Assembly: GCA_034359265.1 (NCBI GenBank)
Contig: CP136898.1
Location: forward strand, 2,172,501 to 2,236,500
DNA: 64,000 bases
Direction: 5' to 3'
Source: Canna indica
Taxonomy: Eukaryota; Streptophyta; Magnoliopsida; Zingiberales; Cannaceae
The notes under the pieces are model-generated. The model was not told the origin of the DNA, searched no databases, and was given only the letters and a program-made list of their open reading frames with translations. Shown here one piece after another: positions 1-11,727 of this stretch. The position numbers and the translations under genes were made by a program. How positions within the stretch are numbered: the first letter of the stretch is position 1; every line of letters begins with the position of its first letter.

Positions 1-925
1 AAAACAAGGGCTCAAAATCAACAAACCTTACAACGAAGAAAGATTACCAATATCGATAACGAATGCTTAACAAAATTTGCACGGGCAGAACTATGACATC
101 GAGAGGACAACGAATTCAGACCAATTCGACGACGTCAACCACGGCTGATGCCTCATACCTTCCATCCAAAAGTTGAAAGGTTATCCAAAAAAGAAATCGA
201 AGACAGTACCTACTTGAACAGCCACGCGATGCGTCAAAATCTTCAATCGATCAGACCAAGAAAAGTTTCCGAAGATGAAGCCAATTACCATCCGACGAGA
301 TCAACCATGACAGCCTGCAAACATCTTTGAACTATGCGATAAATAGAAGCTACTCAAAATGACATCGAAGATCATCAGACGAATCAACAAGACGAGGGCT
401 CAAAATCAACGATCCTCGCGACGAAGAAAAGCTACAGTACTGATTCGAATACTAAATTTGCACATGCAGAACTATGACATCGAGAAGCCGACAGATTCAG
501 ACCAAACCAACGAGGTCAACCACGGCTGATGCCTCAAACCTTCCATCCAAAAGACGAAGAGAGGTTATCCAAAAAAGAAATCGAAGACAGTACCTACTTG
601 ATCGACCAGGCAAGGCCTCAAAAATACTCAATCCATCAAGCCAAGAAAAGCTACCCAAATCGAAATCAATTGCCATCTGACAAGATCAACCATGAAAGTC
701 TATAAACATCTTCGAACCATACGATAAATAGAAGCTACCCATAATGGAATCGAAGATCATCAGACGAATCAACAAGACGAGGGCTCAAAATCAACGATCC
801 TTACAACGAAGAAATACTACCGAGATCAATCAATTCAAAATCATCCTGCCATCTGACCAAGCAAAGCTACCCGAAGAAAAAGATAAGTCGGATAAAGAAA
901 AGAATGATGACGGAACGCTACCTGC
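1..925 (-). repeat. ~385-bp tandem array, inverted partner of the 43.8-44.9 kb array
   Basis: Read on the minus strand, this stretch matches the array at 43796-44902. The landmark 'gataaatagaagctac' recurs at about 340 and 724, giving a unit near 385 bp, and the block 'acaagacgagggctcaaaatc' (first 20 bases shared) recurs with the same period. No long ORF runs through it; the short ORFs are rich in Lys, Arg, Asn and Gln and hit frequent stops. The window begins inside the array, just short of the place where the 44.9-kb copy carries a viral insertion, so it cannot be told whether this copy has one. Confidence 0.8.
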
Positions 926-1260
926 GATTTGATCCGTTCCCCCAAGTCCTAATCCCCTATTTATAGAGATCGCTGTTGGGGAAACGTATCAATTCCTTCA
1001 CCGACACGGTACAGGTTGGCGGTGATTGAGTCGGTGACTCAACATTTGATTTGGTGATCCTTATCTGTCAACGCGGAAAGCTGGTCAAATTTGGTGGTCC
1101 GCCAATAGTTTTGACCGGGTTTGCCGGTTGGGCGATTGGTGGACAGTATTAATATAAGTAAACATATATTGGTCAAATAAAAATAAATAGTTGAATAAAT
1201 TAAGTAATTTTATATGTTCTAAAATTATTGTTTATAGAAAAAAAAGGAACATTAGGTACA
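926..1260 (-). promoter_or_regulatory. promoter-like block upstream of the tandem array (inverted copy)
   Basis: On the minus strand this block leads into the 1-925 array. It holds a TATA-like TATAAATA at 958-965 and CCAAT-like motifs in a GC-richer stretch. The same block precedes the arrays at 43.6-43.8 kb and 57.6-57.8 kb with the TATA in the same relative place (43765-43772 and 57797-57804). Conservation of the block in all three copies suggests the array is or was a transcription unit. Promoter activity is inferred only. Confidence 0.5.
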
Positions 1261-1632
1261 TTGTCACTTAAGATTATTAGGAATCTAAATTAATACTTAG
1301 ATAGATTATCACTTTTAAAATTATCGATAATATTATATCTGACAATCTCACTAGTAATCCATGTTACTTTATTCAGTATAAAAAAGAATACCTAAGAAAC
1401 TTATATCTTTAACTAAAATATTCTTAAATAAAAAATAAATAATAAAATAATAAAATAAAATAAAATAAAAACATAAAAATAAAAAATAGAGATTACCAAT
1501 TTACTATGAGATGATGTGAGAATTTTTTTTCTATATCAATAGAAGGTATTTTAGTTGGGAGTGTTTTTGTTAAAAAAATAAAAAAGTAACATTACCACTT
1601 TACTGGTAATTCACATCGTCACCCCCTCTCTT
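1261..1632. other. AT-rich spacer with ATTACC/GGTAAT motifs
   Basis: No gene is visible. The stretch is A/T-rich with TAAAA runs near 1440-1490 and repeated GGTAAT/ATTACC words. These words also form the target sites of the two hAT-type elements that follow, so this is probably older MITE sequence into which they inserted. Confidence 0.5.
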
Positions 1633-1640
1633 GGTAATGT

Positions 1641-2577
1641 TAGGGATGACACTGAGGAGGGTTTGGGACGGCGAAGCCAATCCTGTCCCAAACCCATTAA
1701 AAAAATTCAATCCTAAACTCGTCTCATACATGTTAGTATTTTGAAGAGTAAATCTCAAACTCATCCCACTAATTTAACGGGTACCCACTAGGAACCCGTT
1801 TTTCGTCCGTTAATAAATTTAACTAATTCAATAAGAGCAGACGACATGTAAGAATTAGAAAATAAGTAAGAAAAATGGCTTCTTTCGTACAAAAATCAAC
1901 AATAAATAATTGCATGCAACAAGTAAGAAAAAAGTATAAAAAAGTATAAAAAAGTAGGAAACCTAAGAATCAGATCGAGGGGGCGTCCACGTCGCAACGT
2001 CAGGAGAAGTAGGTCGAAGCAGCCGACTGTTGTTGAGAGGAGTCGGGAGAAGCAGTCATCATAGAAGTAGATCGAGGCGGTCAGCTGCTGTTGAGAGGCA
2101 TCATGAGAAGCAGTCCTCCAGCACTCCAACGTCGCGTGATTGAGGGGCGACGAGCCAGCGATCGAGCGGTAGCCAATAGGAGGGCAAGCGATTGAGGGTG
2201 GGTCACGGGCGTGAGGGCAGATGGCTAAGGCGTGAGGCGTCGGGTGAGTACAGACCAACATATTAGGGTATAGGTTAAAAGTTAAAATAATGTATTATTA
2301 TATTATATAATGTGTTAAGAATTAGAAAATATGGTATATGTAAAAAGACATAATTATCCCAATATATTGGATAATATGAAGGGTATCTTAGTAATTTTAT
2401 ACTTAACGGGTTTGGGATAGATTTTAGACTAAAATTCTAGACCCGTCCCAAACCCTACAGGATTTTTACCTCAAAATCCTATACTCGTCCCACGATCCTA
2501 CGGGCAAAACCCGCTAATGACATATCAGGGTTTGGGACAGATAAATACTCATTTACACAAACTCATTGCCATCCCTA
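1641..2577. mobile_element. hAT-type non-autonomous element 1
   Basis: It begins TAGGGATGACAC and ends GCCATCCCTA, an imperfect terminal inverted repeat of hAT type. A perfect 8-bp duplication, GGTAATGT, flanks it at 1633-1640 and 2578-2585. The interior has subterminal 'tttgggac' and 'gggtaccc' blocks and no transposase ORF; the minus-strand ORF at 1896-2261 is not recognisable. A related element lies in opposite orientation only 42 bp away. Confidence 0.85.
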
Positions 2578-2619
2578 GGTAATGTGGATTACCACTTGAG
2601 TGGTAATGTAGATTACCAT

Positions 2620-3090
2620 TAGGGGTGGCAGTGGATTTGTGTAAATGAGTATTTATCCATCCCATACCCTAATAGGTCATTAGCGGATTTTGTCCGTTGG
2701 GTCGTGGGACGAGCATAGAATTTTAAGGTAAAAACCCTGTAGGGTTTGGGACGGGTTCATGATTTTAACCTAAAATTCATCCCAAATCCGTTAGGTATAA
2801 AATTACTAAAATGCCCCTCATATTATCCACATATATAGGATAATTATATTTTTTTAATTAGAGTTCAATATAATTTATTTTTTAAATTAAAGCTAAGTAT
2901 ACATTATACAATAATAACATATTTAATTACATATACCCTATTTTCTAACACATTATATAATATAACAATACACCATCAAGAGTTTAGAGATTCGAAAAAG
3001 CAGCTTATCAGCTATTAATTACAATCATTTTTTATAATTTTAAACTATTTGTATAAGTCATATAATATTAGATGTTATGATAAGTATGTA

Positions 3091-3130
<40 letters not shown>

Positions 3131-3369
3131 TCTGTTAACTATTCTTAGATATTATGATAAATATGTAAATTAGACCAAATTTGTTTATATAAAATTTGTT
3201 AACGGGCAAATAGCGGTACCCAATGGGTACCCGTTAAATTAGTGCGATGGGTTTAGAAATTATCCTTCAAAATACTAACGAGTCGGGACGAGTTTAGGAT
3301 TGAGTTTTCTTAATGGGTTTGGGATAATATTGATTTCGTCGTCCCAAACCCTCCCTAGTGTCATCCCTA
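2620..3369. mobile_element. hAT-type non-autonomous element 2, inverted relative to element 1
   Basis: It begins TAGGGGTGGCAG and ends GTGTCATCCCTA. An 8-bp duplication, ATTACCAT, flanks it at 2612-2619 and 3370-3377. Its ends share the 'gggtttgggac' and 'gggtaccc' subterminal blocks with element 1, but in reverse orientation. A long (TA)n run sits at about 3095-3126. Part of its right half is copied again at about 4390-4820 by the local tandem duplication. Confidence 0.85.
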
Positions 3370-3680
3370 ATTACCATGGGCATCCAAATTACCAGTAATC
3401 TATTTCAATCAAATACGATAATCTGATGGGGCCCAAGTAATTTTAACTAAGATTATCAAGAATTCATTTAGATTATCTCATATCAAACGCCCTTAAGTTT
3501 CTTCTCGAAAGTTAATATACGTAAATATTGATCAATTTTGGAACAAGATATTTTTTTTCTTTAAATTTGTAGTTGTTTTTGTAACTAAAAACATTCTTTA
3601 AAATAGCACTTTAAATGAATATGCAGAATGAAATAATTAATTATGAAATACTTTCATTAATAATTTAAGTCGGTCAAATC

Positions 3681-4080
3681 TAGGCCCGGCAAATCATGTT
3701 GGGCTGAATTTATCGGGCCGGGCCGGCTCAGGCCAAAAAAAAATTTTGTCCGGCCCGGCACGAAAAAATAGCATGTCGGGCCGGCATGGCCCGTTAGCCC
3801 GAAAATGATTAAGATTTTAGAATTGAGTTATTAGAATTGCAATTTTGAGTAGATAACTTAATGAGTATTATTAACGGGTAAAAAAAATGCTAAAACTCAT
3901 ATTTGTTATCGGGCTATCGGGTCGGCACGACCCGATAATACTAGGCCCGGCCCAGCCCGATAAGTGTTCGAGCCATATCGGGCCGGCCAAAATTGGCTCG
4001 AACCCGATAAGAACCGGCCCCAACCTGATTTTATCGGGTCGGGTCGAACTATCGGGCCGGGCCGATAATTGCCAGGTCTA
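3681..4080. mobile_element. 400-bp hAT MITE with 8-bp TSD and visible empty site
   Basis: Ends are TAGGCCCGGCAAAT and AATTGCCAGGTCTA (inverted, imperfect). The TSD is GTCAAATC at 3673-3680 and 4081-4088. Subterminal GGGCCGGGCCGG-type repeats fill the element. The paralogous position in the neighbouring duplicate, about 5121-5135, reads straight through with a single GTCAAATC and so is an empty site. No coding capacity. Confidence 0.92.
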
Positions 4081-5167
4081 GTCAAATCTGTGAATTAGTC
4101 TCAAAATGCGCATGATATTTGTGGACGTTATTGCTTTCATTCTTTTAGTATGCTTTGTAATATTATATTATTATAATACACATTCAATTTTTTAATCCAT
4201 AATAAAAATGAAAGAATTTTAGAGATTTATATTAAAAATAACTCAAAAAAAAATTATCGGGCCGAGACAGCATGTCATTAGATGAGCCGCCTCAAGAATT
4301 AACGATGTCCAAAATACCCAACGCGGCAGAGGAGCCTAGATTTATCTCTTCAATTGGAGGCATTCGCTCGCATGAATATTTGGATACAACAATAACATAT
4401 TTAATTACATATACCTTATTTTCTAACACATTATATAATATAATAATACACCATCAAGAGTTCAGATGTTCGAAGAAGCAGCTCGTCGGCTATTAATTAC
4501 AATCATTTTTTATAATTTTAAACTATTTGTATAAGTCATATAATATTAGATGTTATGATAAGAATGTAGAATAATTTTATATATATATAAATTCTGTTAA
4601 CTATTCTTAGATATTATGATAAGTATGTAAATTGTAGACCAAATTTGTTAACGGGCAAAAGATGGTACCCGATGGGTACCCGTTAAATTAGTGGGATGGG
4701 TTTAGAAATTATCATTCAAAATACTAACGGGTTTGGGACGAATTTAGGATTGAGTTTTCTTAATGGATTTGGGATAAGATTGACTTCGCCGTCCCAAACC
4801 CTTCCCAGTGTCATTCCTAATTATCATGGGCATCCAAATTACCAATAATCTATTTCAATCAAGCGCGGTAATCTGATGGGGCCCAAGTAATTTTAACTAA
4901 GATGACTAATAATTCATTTAGATTATCTCATATCAAACACCCCTTAAGTTTCTTCTCGAAAGTTAATATATGTAAATATTGATCAATTTTGGAACATGAT
5001 ATTTTTTTCTTTAAATTTGTAGGTGTTTTTGAAACTAAAAACATTCAAAAAAATAGCAATTTAAATGAATACGCAGAATGAAATAATTAATTATGAAATA
5101 CTTTCATTAATAATTTAAGTCGGTCAAATCTGTGAATTAGTCTCAAAATGCGCATGATATTTGTGGA

Positions 5168-5543
5168 TAGACCCGACAATTATTGGCCCGACCCGATAGC
5201 CCAGCCTGGCCCGGCCCGATAAAATCGAGTTCGGGCCGATTCTTATCGGGTTCAGGTTGATTTCGGGTCGGCCCGATATGGCCCGAACACTTATCGGGCT
5301 CTGTCGGCCCGATAGCTCGATAAGCAATACAGTTATTAGTATTTTTTTACCCGTTAATAATACCCATTAAATTATCTACTCAAAATTATAATTCTAATAA
5401 ATTCAATTAAATTTTTGGGCTAACTGGCCGTGCCGGCCCGGCACGCTATTTTTTCGTTTCGGGCCCGAATCGTTATCGGGCCGGTCCGGTAACTTCGAGC
5501 CCGAATCGTTATCGGGCTGGGCCGGTACAATTTGCTAGGCCTA
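5168..5543. mobile_element. 376-bp hAT MITE, opposite orientation, 8-bp TSD
   Basis: Ends are TAGACCCGACAATT and TTTGCTAGGCCTA. The TSD is TTTGTGGA at 5160-5167 and 5544-5551. It belongs to the same GGGCC-rich family as 3681-4080 but is reversed. The matching site in the other duplicate (about 4118) is empty. No coding capacity. Confidence 0.9.
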
Positions 5544-5815
5544 TTTGTGGATGTTATTGCTTCCATTCTTTTAGTATGCTGTGTAATATTATATTATTAT
5601 AATACACATTCAATTTTTTAATCCATAATAAAAATGAAAGAATTTTAGAGATTTATATTAAAAATAACTCGAAAAAAAATTATCGGGCCGAGACAGCATG
5701 TCAATAGATGAGCCGCCTCAAGAATTAATAGTGTCCAAAATACCCAACGCGGTAGAGGAGCCTAGATTTATCTCTTCAATTGGCGGCAGTTGCTCGCATG
5801 AATATTTGGAAAATG

Positions 5816-6565
5816 TCATCCAGAATCCTTCTAGAGCACAAATTGATCCACTAATTACCGGATGAGCAAGTAAAGACCGATGAACACCGAAAATACATGT
5901 GATCTGGTTGGAAAAAGACCAGAAAAATTGGCCAAATCAATCTATGCAATGTGGGTTCAATGAAATTTAGAAGTAGTAACAAACAAATAGAGACAATATC
6001 ATTTTATCAGAATAATAATTCATAAGTTACAATAAAATTGATATGACATTGAATAATATTATTTTATACTATAAATCATCAATTAGCTTAGTATAATATT
6101 GTTTATATTACTTAATTACTTATCAAAATTTTAAAAAAAACTGTATAATACGAAAAAAATATAAAAAGTCTACCAAATGGCATGAGATCTAAAATATGAC
6201 ATTTAAATATTTTTGTGTGAAAATCTACAACTTTGATATTTATCATGTCTTTATCCAATGACTCTAAATCATCCAAATTAATTATTTTATAATACTTAAA
6301 TTATTGCATTTATAACAATCTTGTACTGTGGGTTTTTTAGGCTGCAATTTTTGTATGATATACAAATGTTGCAATAAATTTTTGCAACTAATCAAACAAA
6401 CTTATTTGTGTATTTGTTACAACTAGAGTTGCAACATTTACGCTTACGGGCAACCATACACATTTTATTAAAATTTATTTGCATTATTATTGGTATTTTT
6501 GGATAGGTAATTATAATATAAATTTATAGCTTAAAGGAACATCACAATGTTATTTACGTGATATA
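5816..6565. other. AT-rich repeat-derived DNA, inverted partner of 41.6-42.3 kb
   Basis: No gene is seen. Several stretches match the other strand of 41.7-42.1 kb, for example the 'aaatctacaactttgatatt' region near 6220 and the AATAATATTATTTTATACTA region near 6050. The pairing that starts at position 1 therefore continues to about 6430 with many indels. Confidence 0.55.
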
Positions 6566-7953
6566 TTTAAGGTTTAATTATATTTTTTGGTTCCCAAAAA
6601 TATTACGTTTTTTCCCGTTTGGTCTTATCATTTTTTTAAAATAATTATTTAGCTCCTCAAAAATTACACTGACCTCCCCTGAGGTTTAATGAAATTACAC
6701 TGACCTCTCCTATATTTCTAATTTTATCTTGTAATCCCCCTGAATTTTGTAAAAAATTACACAAACCTCCCCTAAAAAGATTACTCAGGGGAGGTGATTG
6801 TAACCTGGACAAATAGAGATAGCTCAGTGTAATTTCACTAAATCTCAGGGGAGGTCAGTGTAATTTTTATTTTGTTTGATCTTTTCATTAGCTTTAAGTG
6901 CCATCATGATAATGCTAACATGGATCAAAGATAAAATGAGAATATTAATGGATTAGATGGGAAAATATATATTTTAATAACTTAAAACATAACCTAAAGC
7001 ATAATTTAAATATATATTAGATGGGAAAATATATATTTTAATAACTTAAAACATAACTTTTATATATATATATATAACCTAAAGCATAATTTTAAGGGAC
7101 TAGATGGAAAAAATGACCCCTTTCACCATCACGACTCACGCTCGCACTGCCCCACCTCTTTTTTTCTGTGTCGACATCTTCTATTCCCCCGATCCTTCTC
7201 TGCCACCACCATTCCAAACCACCCCTCACTCATGAACTCAGAAGATTGCTCAAGAACAAAAAAAAGCATGAGTCAAAAAACAATATTGAAATCGTGCGTT
7301 TGAAAATTATAGAGGTCATTATGGTGTTGCACGATGGAGGGCAGTCTCATGGCAGTGTCATGGCACGAGCAGCAAGGGGCGGCATGATTTGCAATGGCAC
7401 GAGTGCAAGTTGTGGTGGCGCAATGGGGGCGACATGAGTGCGAGTCGTGGTGGCTCAAGGGTCCATTTTCCATATAGTCATTTAAAATTATGCTTTTGGT
7501 TATTATTATTATTATATATATATATATATTCATCTAATTTTTAAAATATTTTATTTTTTTTCGTTTGGTCCCTCATTTTATCTTTAATTCATGCCAGCAT
7601 TGTCATATTGGCACTTAACAACAAAAGTTAACCGAGTGATCAAACGAAAATAAAAATAAATTTGAGAGACTAAATATATATTTTTTTTTAAAAAAAAGAG
7701 GGATGAAACAAAAAAAACCTAATATTTTAGGGATTAAAAACATAATTAAGCCTATATTTAAATATTTGTAAGAATATATATTTGATTATATATATATAAT
7801 AGTTTCTTGAAAATTATTTTCGTTTCTGTTTGGTCCATTTGTTAACTTTTCATTAACTTTTGATGTTAAGTGTCAACATGAAAATATGCTGACATGGATT
7901 AAATACAAAATGAGTGACCAAAATAAAAAAATAAAATATTTTAAGAGAATAAA

Positions 7954-7994
<41 letters not shown>

Positions 7995-8245
7995 GTTATT
8001 AAAAAACATATTTTTTCCATCTGGCTCTTTAGAATATCTTATTTTTTCCGTTTGGTCCATTATTTAATTCATATCAGTATATTATCATATTAATACTTAA
8101 CAACAAAAATTAACGAAAAGTTAACAGATGAACCAAACAGAAACAAAAATAATTTCTAAGGGACTAAACAGAATTTTTTTAAAAAAGAATAAATCAAACG
8201 AAAAAAAAATGTGATATTTTGGAGAATAAAAAACATAATTAAGCC
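6566..8245. mobile_element. composite of foldback MITEs
   Basis: The arm starting 'aggtttaattatattttttg' at 6566 reappears inverted at about 7690-7752 and again at about 8185-8245 ('aacataattaagcct'). 'ttaacaacaaaa' blocks near 7615 and 8095 and 'gtttggtcc' blocks pair with each other. Long (TA)n runs lie at 7955-7990. This fits related foldback elements inserted into each other. The small plus-strand ORF at 7168-7437 and its antisense are not recognisable and are treated as non-coding. Confidence 0.6.
6658..6868. mobile_element. 211-bp foldback MITE nested in the composite
   Basis: The left arm (about 6658-6710) contains ATTACACTGACCTCCCCTGA followed by a second ATTACACTGACCTC. The right arm (about 6820-6868) is its inverted copy with few mismatches. 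The loop is about 110 bp. It has no coding capacity. Confidence 0.75.
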
Positions 8246-8269
8246 TTAATTATATATCTAAATAGATTT

Positions 8270-8455
8270 GAGCAAATACCCTAAACCATATCTTTAACCT
8301 TACTTTTTCCCAAAGTCATAGTATGGATCCGGATATTCCTGGATCCATAAGTTAAAGCCAAAATTTTCGATTTTGCCCTCATAAATCATCCACGGGTTGG
8401 TTTGGACGTTGGTCGACCGGTTCAACAGGGTTTGGACCGGTTCAACAAGGTTTAA
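8270..8455 (+). repeat. MULE left terminal inverted repeat
   Basis: This pairs with 18317-18501 in reverse. Shared blocks include 'accttactttttccca', 'ggatccataagttaaagcc', 'gattttgccctcataa' and paired 'accggttcaa' motifs at the inner edge. Differences are scattered single bases plus a small indel. Confidence 0.93.
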
Positions 8456-9222
8456 ATACAATTAATAAAATATACTTTTCCATTTTACTTTATACCACCT
8501 TTTTTACTCTATATTGCCACTGTTCTACATATACTTGGCGTTGGAGCTTGGAGCATGTATCTTCTTCATCATCTTCTATTGCTCTTCTTCCCTGGTCGAC
8601 GTTAGAGCTTCTGGAGACTTGAGATTTTCTTAGCGCCTTTGTTGAAGTCAAATCGTTTGCTCTTCCCCCGTGCTCGACAGTAGCTCGACCTTGTTGCTAC
8701 TGGCGGCTTCATTTTTTGACGCCGATGATTTCTTGCTTTGTTGACACTGGGGATTTCTTGCTTTGTTGACGCCGAGATTTTCTCTTCATTCCTCCACGAC
8801 ATCGACTAATACCTTGGCAGTTATATACTTTCGGCAAAGTCTGGAATTAACCGTCACAGGTTTGTACCTACTGTTTCACTAATTCTTTTGTTTATTATGT
8901 AGACACATTCCATATTAGTGAACAAAATTTCAATGATATACTCTTTTTGCTTGATTCAATACTTTTATGAAAGTATCTAATGCCTTAATTTTTGGATACT
9001 TAGCGGCATTTCATACAATTTCATTAGAAAAATTTCTTGATTATTAGCCACTTTAAACAAGAACGATTGTTACACTATATTTAATAGGAACACTAGTTGT
9101 AACTTGGGAGTTGTTTCAAGACTTTCGCAAAAGTATGGAATTTCATACTTTTGTGAAATTATGAAATTCTATAGTCTATTTCATACTCATTCTGATTTCA
9201 TTTGGTTATAGATGTATGTGTG
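8456..9222. other. MULE subterminal region upstream of the transposase
   Basis: A pyrimidine-rich, GC-richer stretch at about 8540-8800 is followed by AT-rich sequence. It probably supplied the promoter and 5' leader of the transposase gene. The minus-strand ORF at 8602-8802 is not recognisable. The first copies of the short near-palindrome appear at about 8959 and 9119-9170. Confidence 0.4.
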
Positions 9223-9785
9223 ATGGCTGATGAACATAGTTTCGTGGTGCAAGATTCTGATGCTGACAATATCCTGTGAGTTATTGAAATATATGTAATT
9301 CATCATCACTTATTGTTAACTACGGATAAATAAATAATGATCAACTTATATCATTGCAGGTCGTAGCATCTTGACGGTGATGACTTTATTGTGCCTAATA
9401 CATATGCCAATGTATAAACTTCTACACAACAAGCGTCAAACCATGTTGAAACTATAGCTGCCACTGACATTGTAGCTCAAGAGGCTCAAGAAAATACAAG
9501 TCAGCCATGTTTAGATCTGAACTTCCCTTTGACATTTGATGATCATGAGTATGACTACATTGAGGAAGAGCTTGCTGAGGAGATGATAAGAGAAGAAGTG
9601 GAGGCAATTGAGGATTTCCCAAATTCAATTTTACTTCTAGTGATGTAATTGAAAGATATTTCCCATTGGAGGAACATATGTATGAGAATAATGGAGCCGA
9701 TGAGAGTGTGGAGAATATCCACATAAGTAATGAAGAGACTGAAACATATGTGAACAATGATGAAGATGTAATTCCTCCATAATCC
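9223..9785 (+). pseudogene. MULE transposase, acidic N-terminal region (decayed)
   Basis: A start at 9223 opens a short reading frame to a GT donor at 9276. A CAG acceptor ends at 9360, and the second exon runs on as an acidic stretch containing EEELAEEMIREEVEAIEDF and, in a second frame, ENNGADESVENIHISNEETE. In-frame stops just after the acceptor (near 9364) and near 9414, plus a frame change near 9625, show decay. Acidic, poorly conserved N-terminal regions are common in plant MURA-type transposases. The assignment rests mainly on its position upstream of the clear transposase domains. Confidence 0.55.
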
Positions 9786-10480
9786 TATGATGTTTTCACT
9801 TCTGAAGATGTCAATTGCATTGATTTTGACTTCACTGACGGTCAGTATGACATAGGGGATCATATTTTTAAGTCGAAGAAGAAGATGACACCGTAGTAAA
9901 CTCCATGAATGTTTATCCAATTGATGATGATTCACAAACTTCAAAATTGTATCTACATCAGGTAATTCATTTGAAAATAATCCTAACAGTATATGTTCCA
10001 TACTTTTCTAAAAGTATTGAACTATAGCAAATACTAATTTTGTTGTCTGTAATGTATACTTTTATATGTTACCCTTTGTAAAACTACAATAATCATACCA
10101 GTATAGGGCATTCCATAATTTGGTGAAAGTATAGAATTAGAGAAAATACAAGTCCAAATATCATTTTTTTGATACCAGTATAATAGATAACATTTGTAAT
10201 GATTATATCTGAATTATGTATGAGTCCATATAATAGTCATATTCGTTGATAGTCATTCCTACTTTTGTGAAAGTACGAAATTAGAGAAAATATCAGTCCA
10301 GTTATCATTTATTGGATTTCAGTTATCCTTTCTTGAATACCAGTCTAATAAATACCATGTTTAATGATTCTATTTGAATTACATATGAGTTCATATAATA
10401 AGCATACCATATAAAGGCATTTAATACTTATGTGAAATTATGAAATTATAGAAAATACGGATCCAATTATCATTTCTTGG

Positions 10481-10640
10481 ATATTAGTCTAATAGATACC
10501 ATATAATATATAGGCATTCTATATTAGTCTAATAGATACCATATAATATATAGGCATTCTATATTAGTCTAATAGATATCATATAATATATATGCATTCT
10601 ATATCAGTCTAATAGATATCATATAATATATAGGAATTAT
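10481..10640 (+). repeat. 40-bp tandem repeat, 4 copies
   Basis: The motif 'attagtctaatagata' starts at 10483, 10523, 10563 and 10603, an exact 40-bp period. Each unit also contains 'atataatatata' and 'gcattct'. It lies in the intron-like part of the MULE transposase region. Confidence 0.85.
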
Positions 10641-10949
10641 ATTTGAATTATGTATGAGTCAATATAATAGTCACATACAATATATAGATATTCCATACAT
10701 TTGTGAAAGTATGTAACTGAAAAAAAAAACTAATTTTTCGTTATGCAATGACTATTAGTATATGATAGTTTATGATTTGATATTATACTATGTGCAAAAT
10801 TACAATAATCATAGCATGTAAATGGTATTTCATACTTTTGTGAAATGAGAACATGTTATTGTTGAACTCAGGTCATACTATTTTTTTTTCCTGATCAGGT
10901 CATACTATTTTTATCAATTAGTTTAGGAGTTGATATGAGACCCTGTATT

Positions 10950-11727
10950 AATTTTAAGTATTTTTTGATAGAGATAATTTCAAGAGAGCTCTTACCAATT
11001 ATTGTAAAATTTTGAATTGAGACGCATCCAAATCAATAATCACTATATATATCAAAGTCGGATGCAAAGAGCCCAATTGTTATTGGACGTTGTTAGCAAT
11101 CGACAGGGGTAAATTTCAAATAGTGACTTTTGTCAATGAGCATAATTGTACTATTGCAAGGCTGAACTTGGACCATCGACAATGCACTGTCATTTTTGTT
11201 GCAAATCACATAAAAGAGCATCTTTTGGGCAATGAGAAAATCATTAGTAATTTCATTATCTCTGAGATAAGAAAAATATTTGGAGTGTGTATATCTTATA
11301 ATAAAGCGTACAATGCACTCAAAATTGCTCTCGTTTCTATTTGTGATGATTATAATCAATGCTACAAAGATTTGCCAGCATATATTAGGGAATTAAGGAT
11401 TCATGACTTTGAATCAAAAGTTAAATTGATGAGTTATTCCTCGACCCACCGTTTTCGACATGTCTTATGGGCTTTCGGAGCAAGCTTGCGTGGATTTAGA
11501 GAATATACACGGCCTATATTATGTATTAATGCAACACATCTGAGAGGTAAATACTCATTAGTTCTTATGATTGCAATTTCTATTGATGCAAAAAATAAGT
11601 TTTTTTCTCGTGACATTTGCTGTGACTGAAATTGAAAAAAAAAGAAATATGAGAATGATTTTTGGATGAACTTTTGAGATATATCCTCGAGTATGAAGGA
11701 TTAAGTATTACGAGCGATCGAAATCAC
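10950..11727 (+). pseudogene. MULE transposase, DNA-binding and first half of DDE domain
   Basis: An ORF covering 11090-11629 plus sequence just upstream encodes a MuDR-type N-terminal domain (residues such as KRALTNYCKIL, then VGCKEPNCYW, then GKFQIVTFVNEHNC) and the start of the MULE transposase domain (FGASLRGFREYTRPILCINATHLRGKY split over two lines of the family signature; the D of the catalytic triad is replaced by N in 'INATHLRGKY'). A frameshift lies near 11630. The reading continues in another frame (FLDELLRYILEYEGLSIT) to about 11727. There the homology stops abruptly at the edge of the captured cassette. A catalytic Asp change plus a frameshift means no active enzyme. Confidence 0.85.

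Larger units (their letters stand above)
2911..5815 (+). repeat. local tandem duplication, ~1.45-kb unit (2911-4386 and 4387-5815)
   Basis: The sequence from about 2911 ('caataacatatttaattac') restarts at about 4387. The first copy runs to 4386 and the second to about 5815, where both read 'gctcgcatgaatatttgga'. Each copy carries one private hAT-type insertion that the other lacks (3681-4080 in copy 1, 5168-5543 in copy 2). Without these insertions the shared unit is about 1.05 kb. Breakpoints are read by eye and may be off by a few bases. Confidence 0.8.

Noticed and set aside
1896..2261. 121-codon minus-strand ORF
   Set aside because: Lies wholly inside hAT-type element 1; no transposase or known domain.
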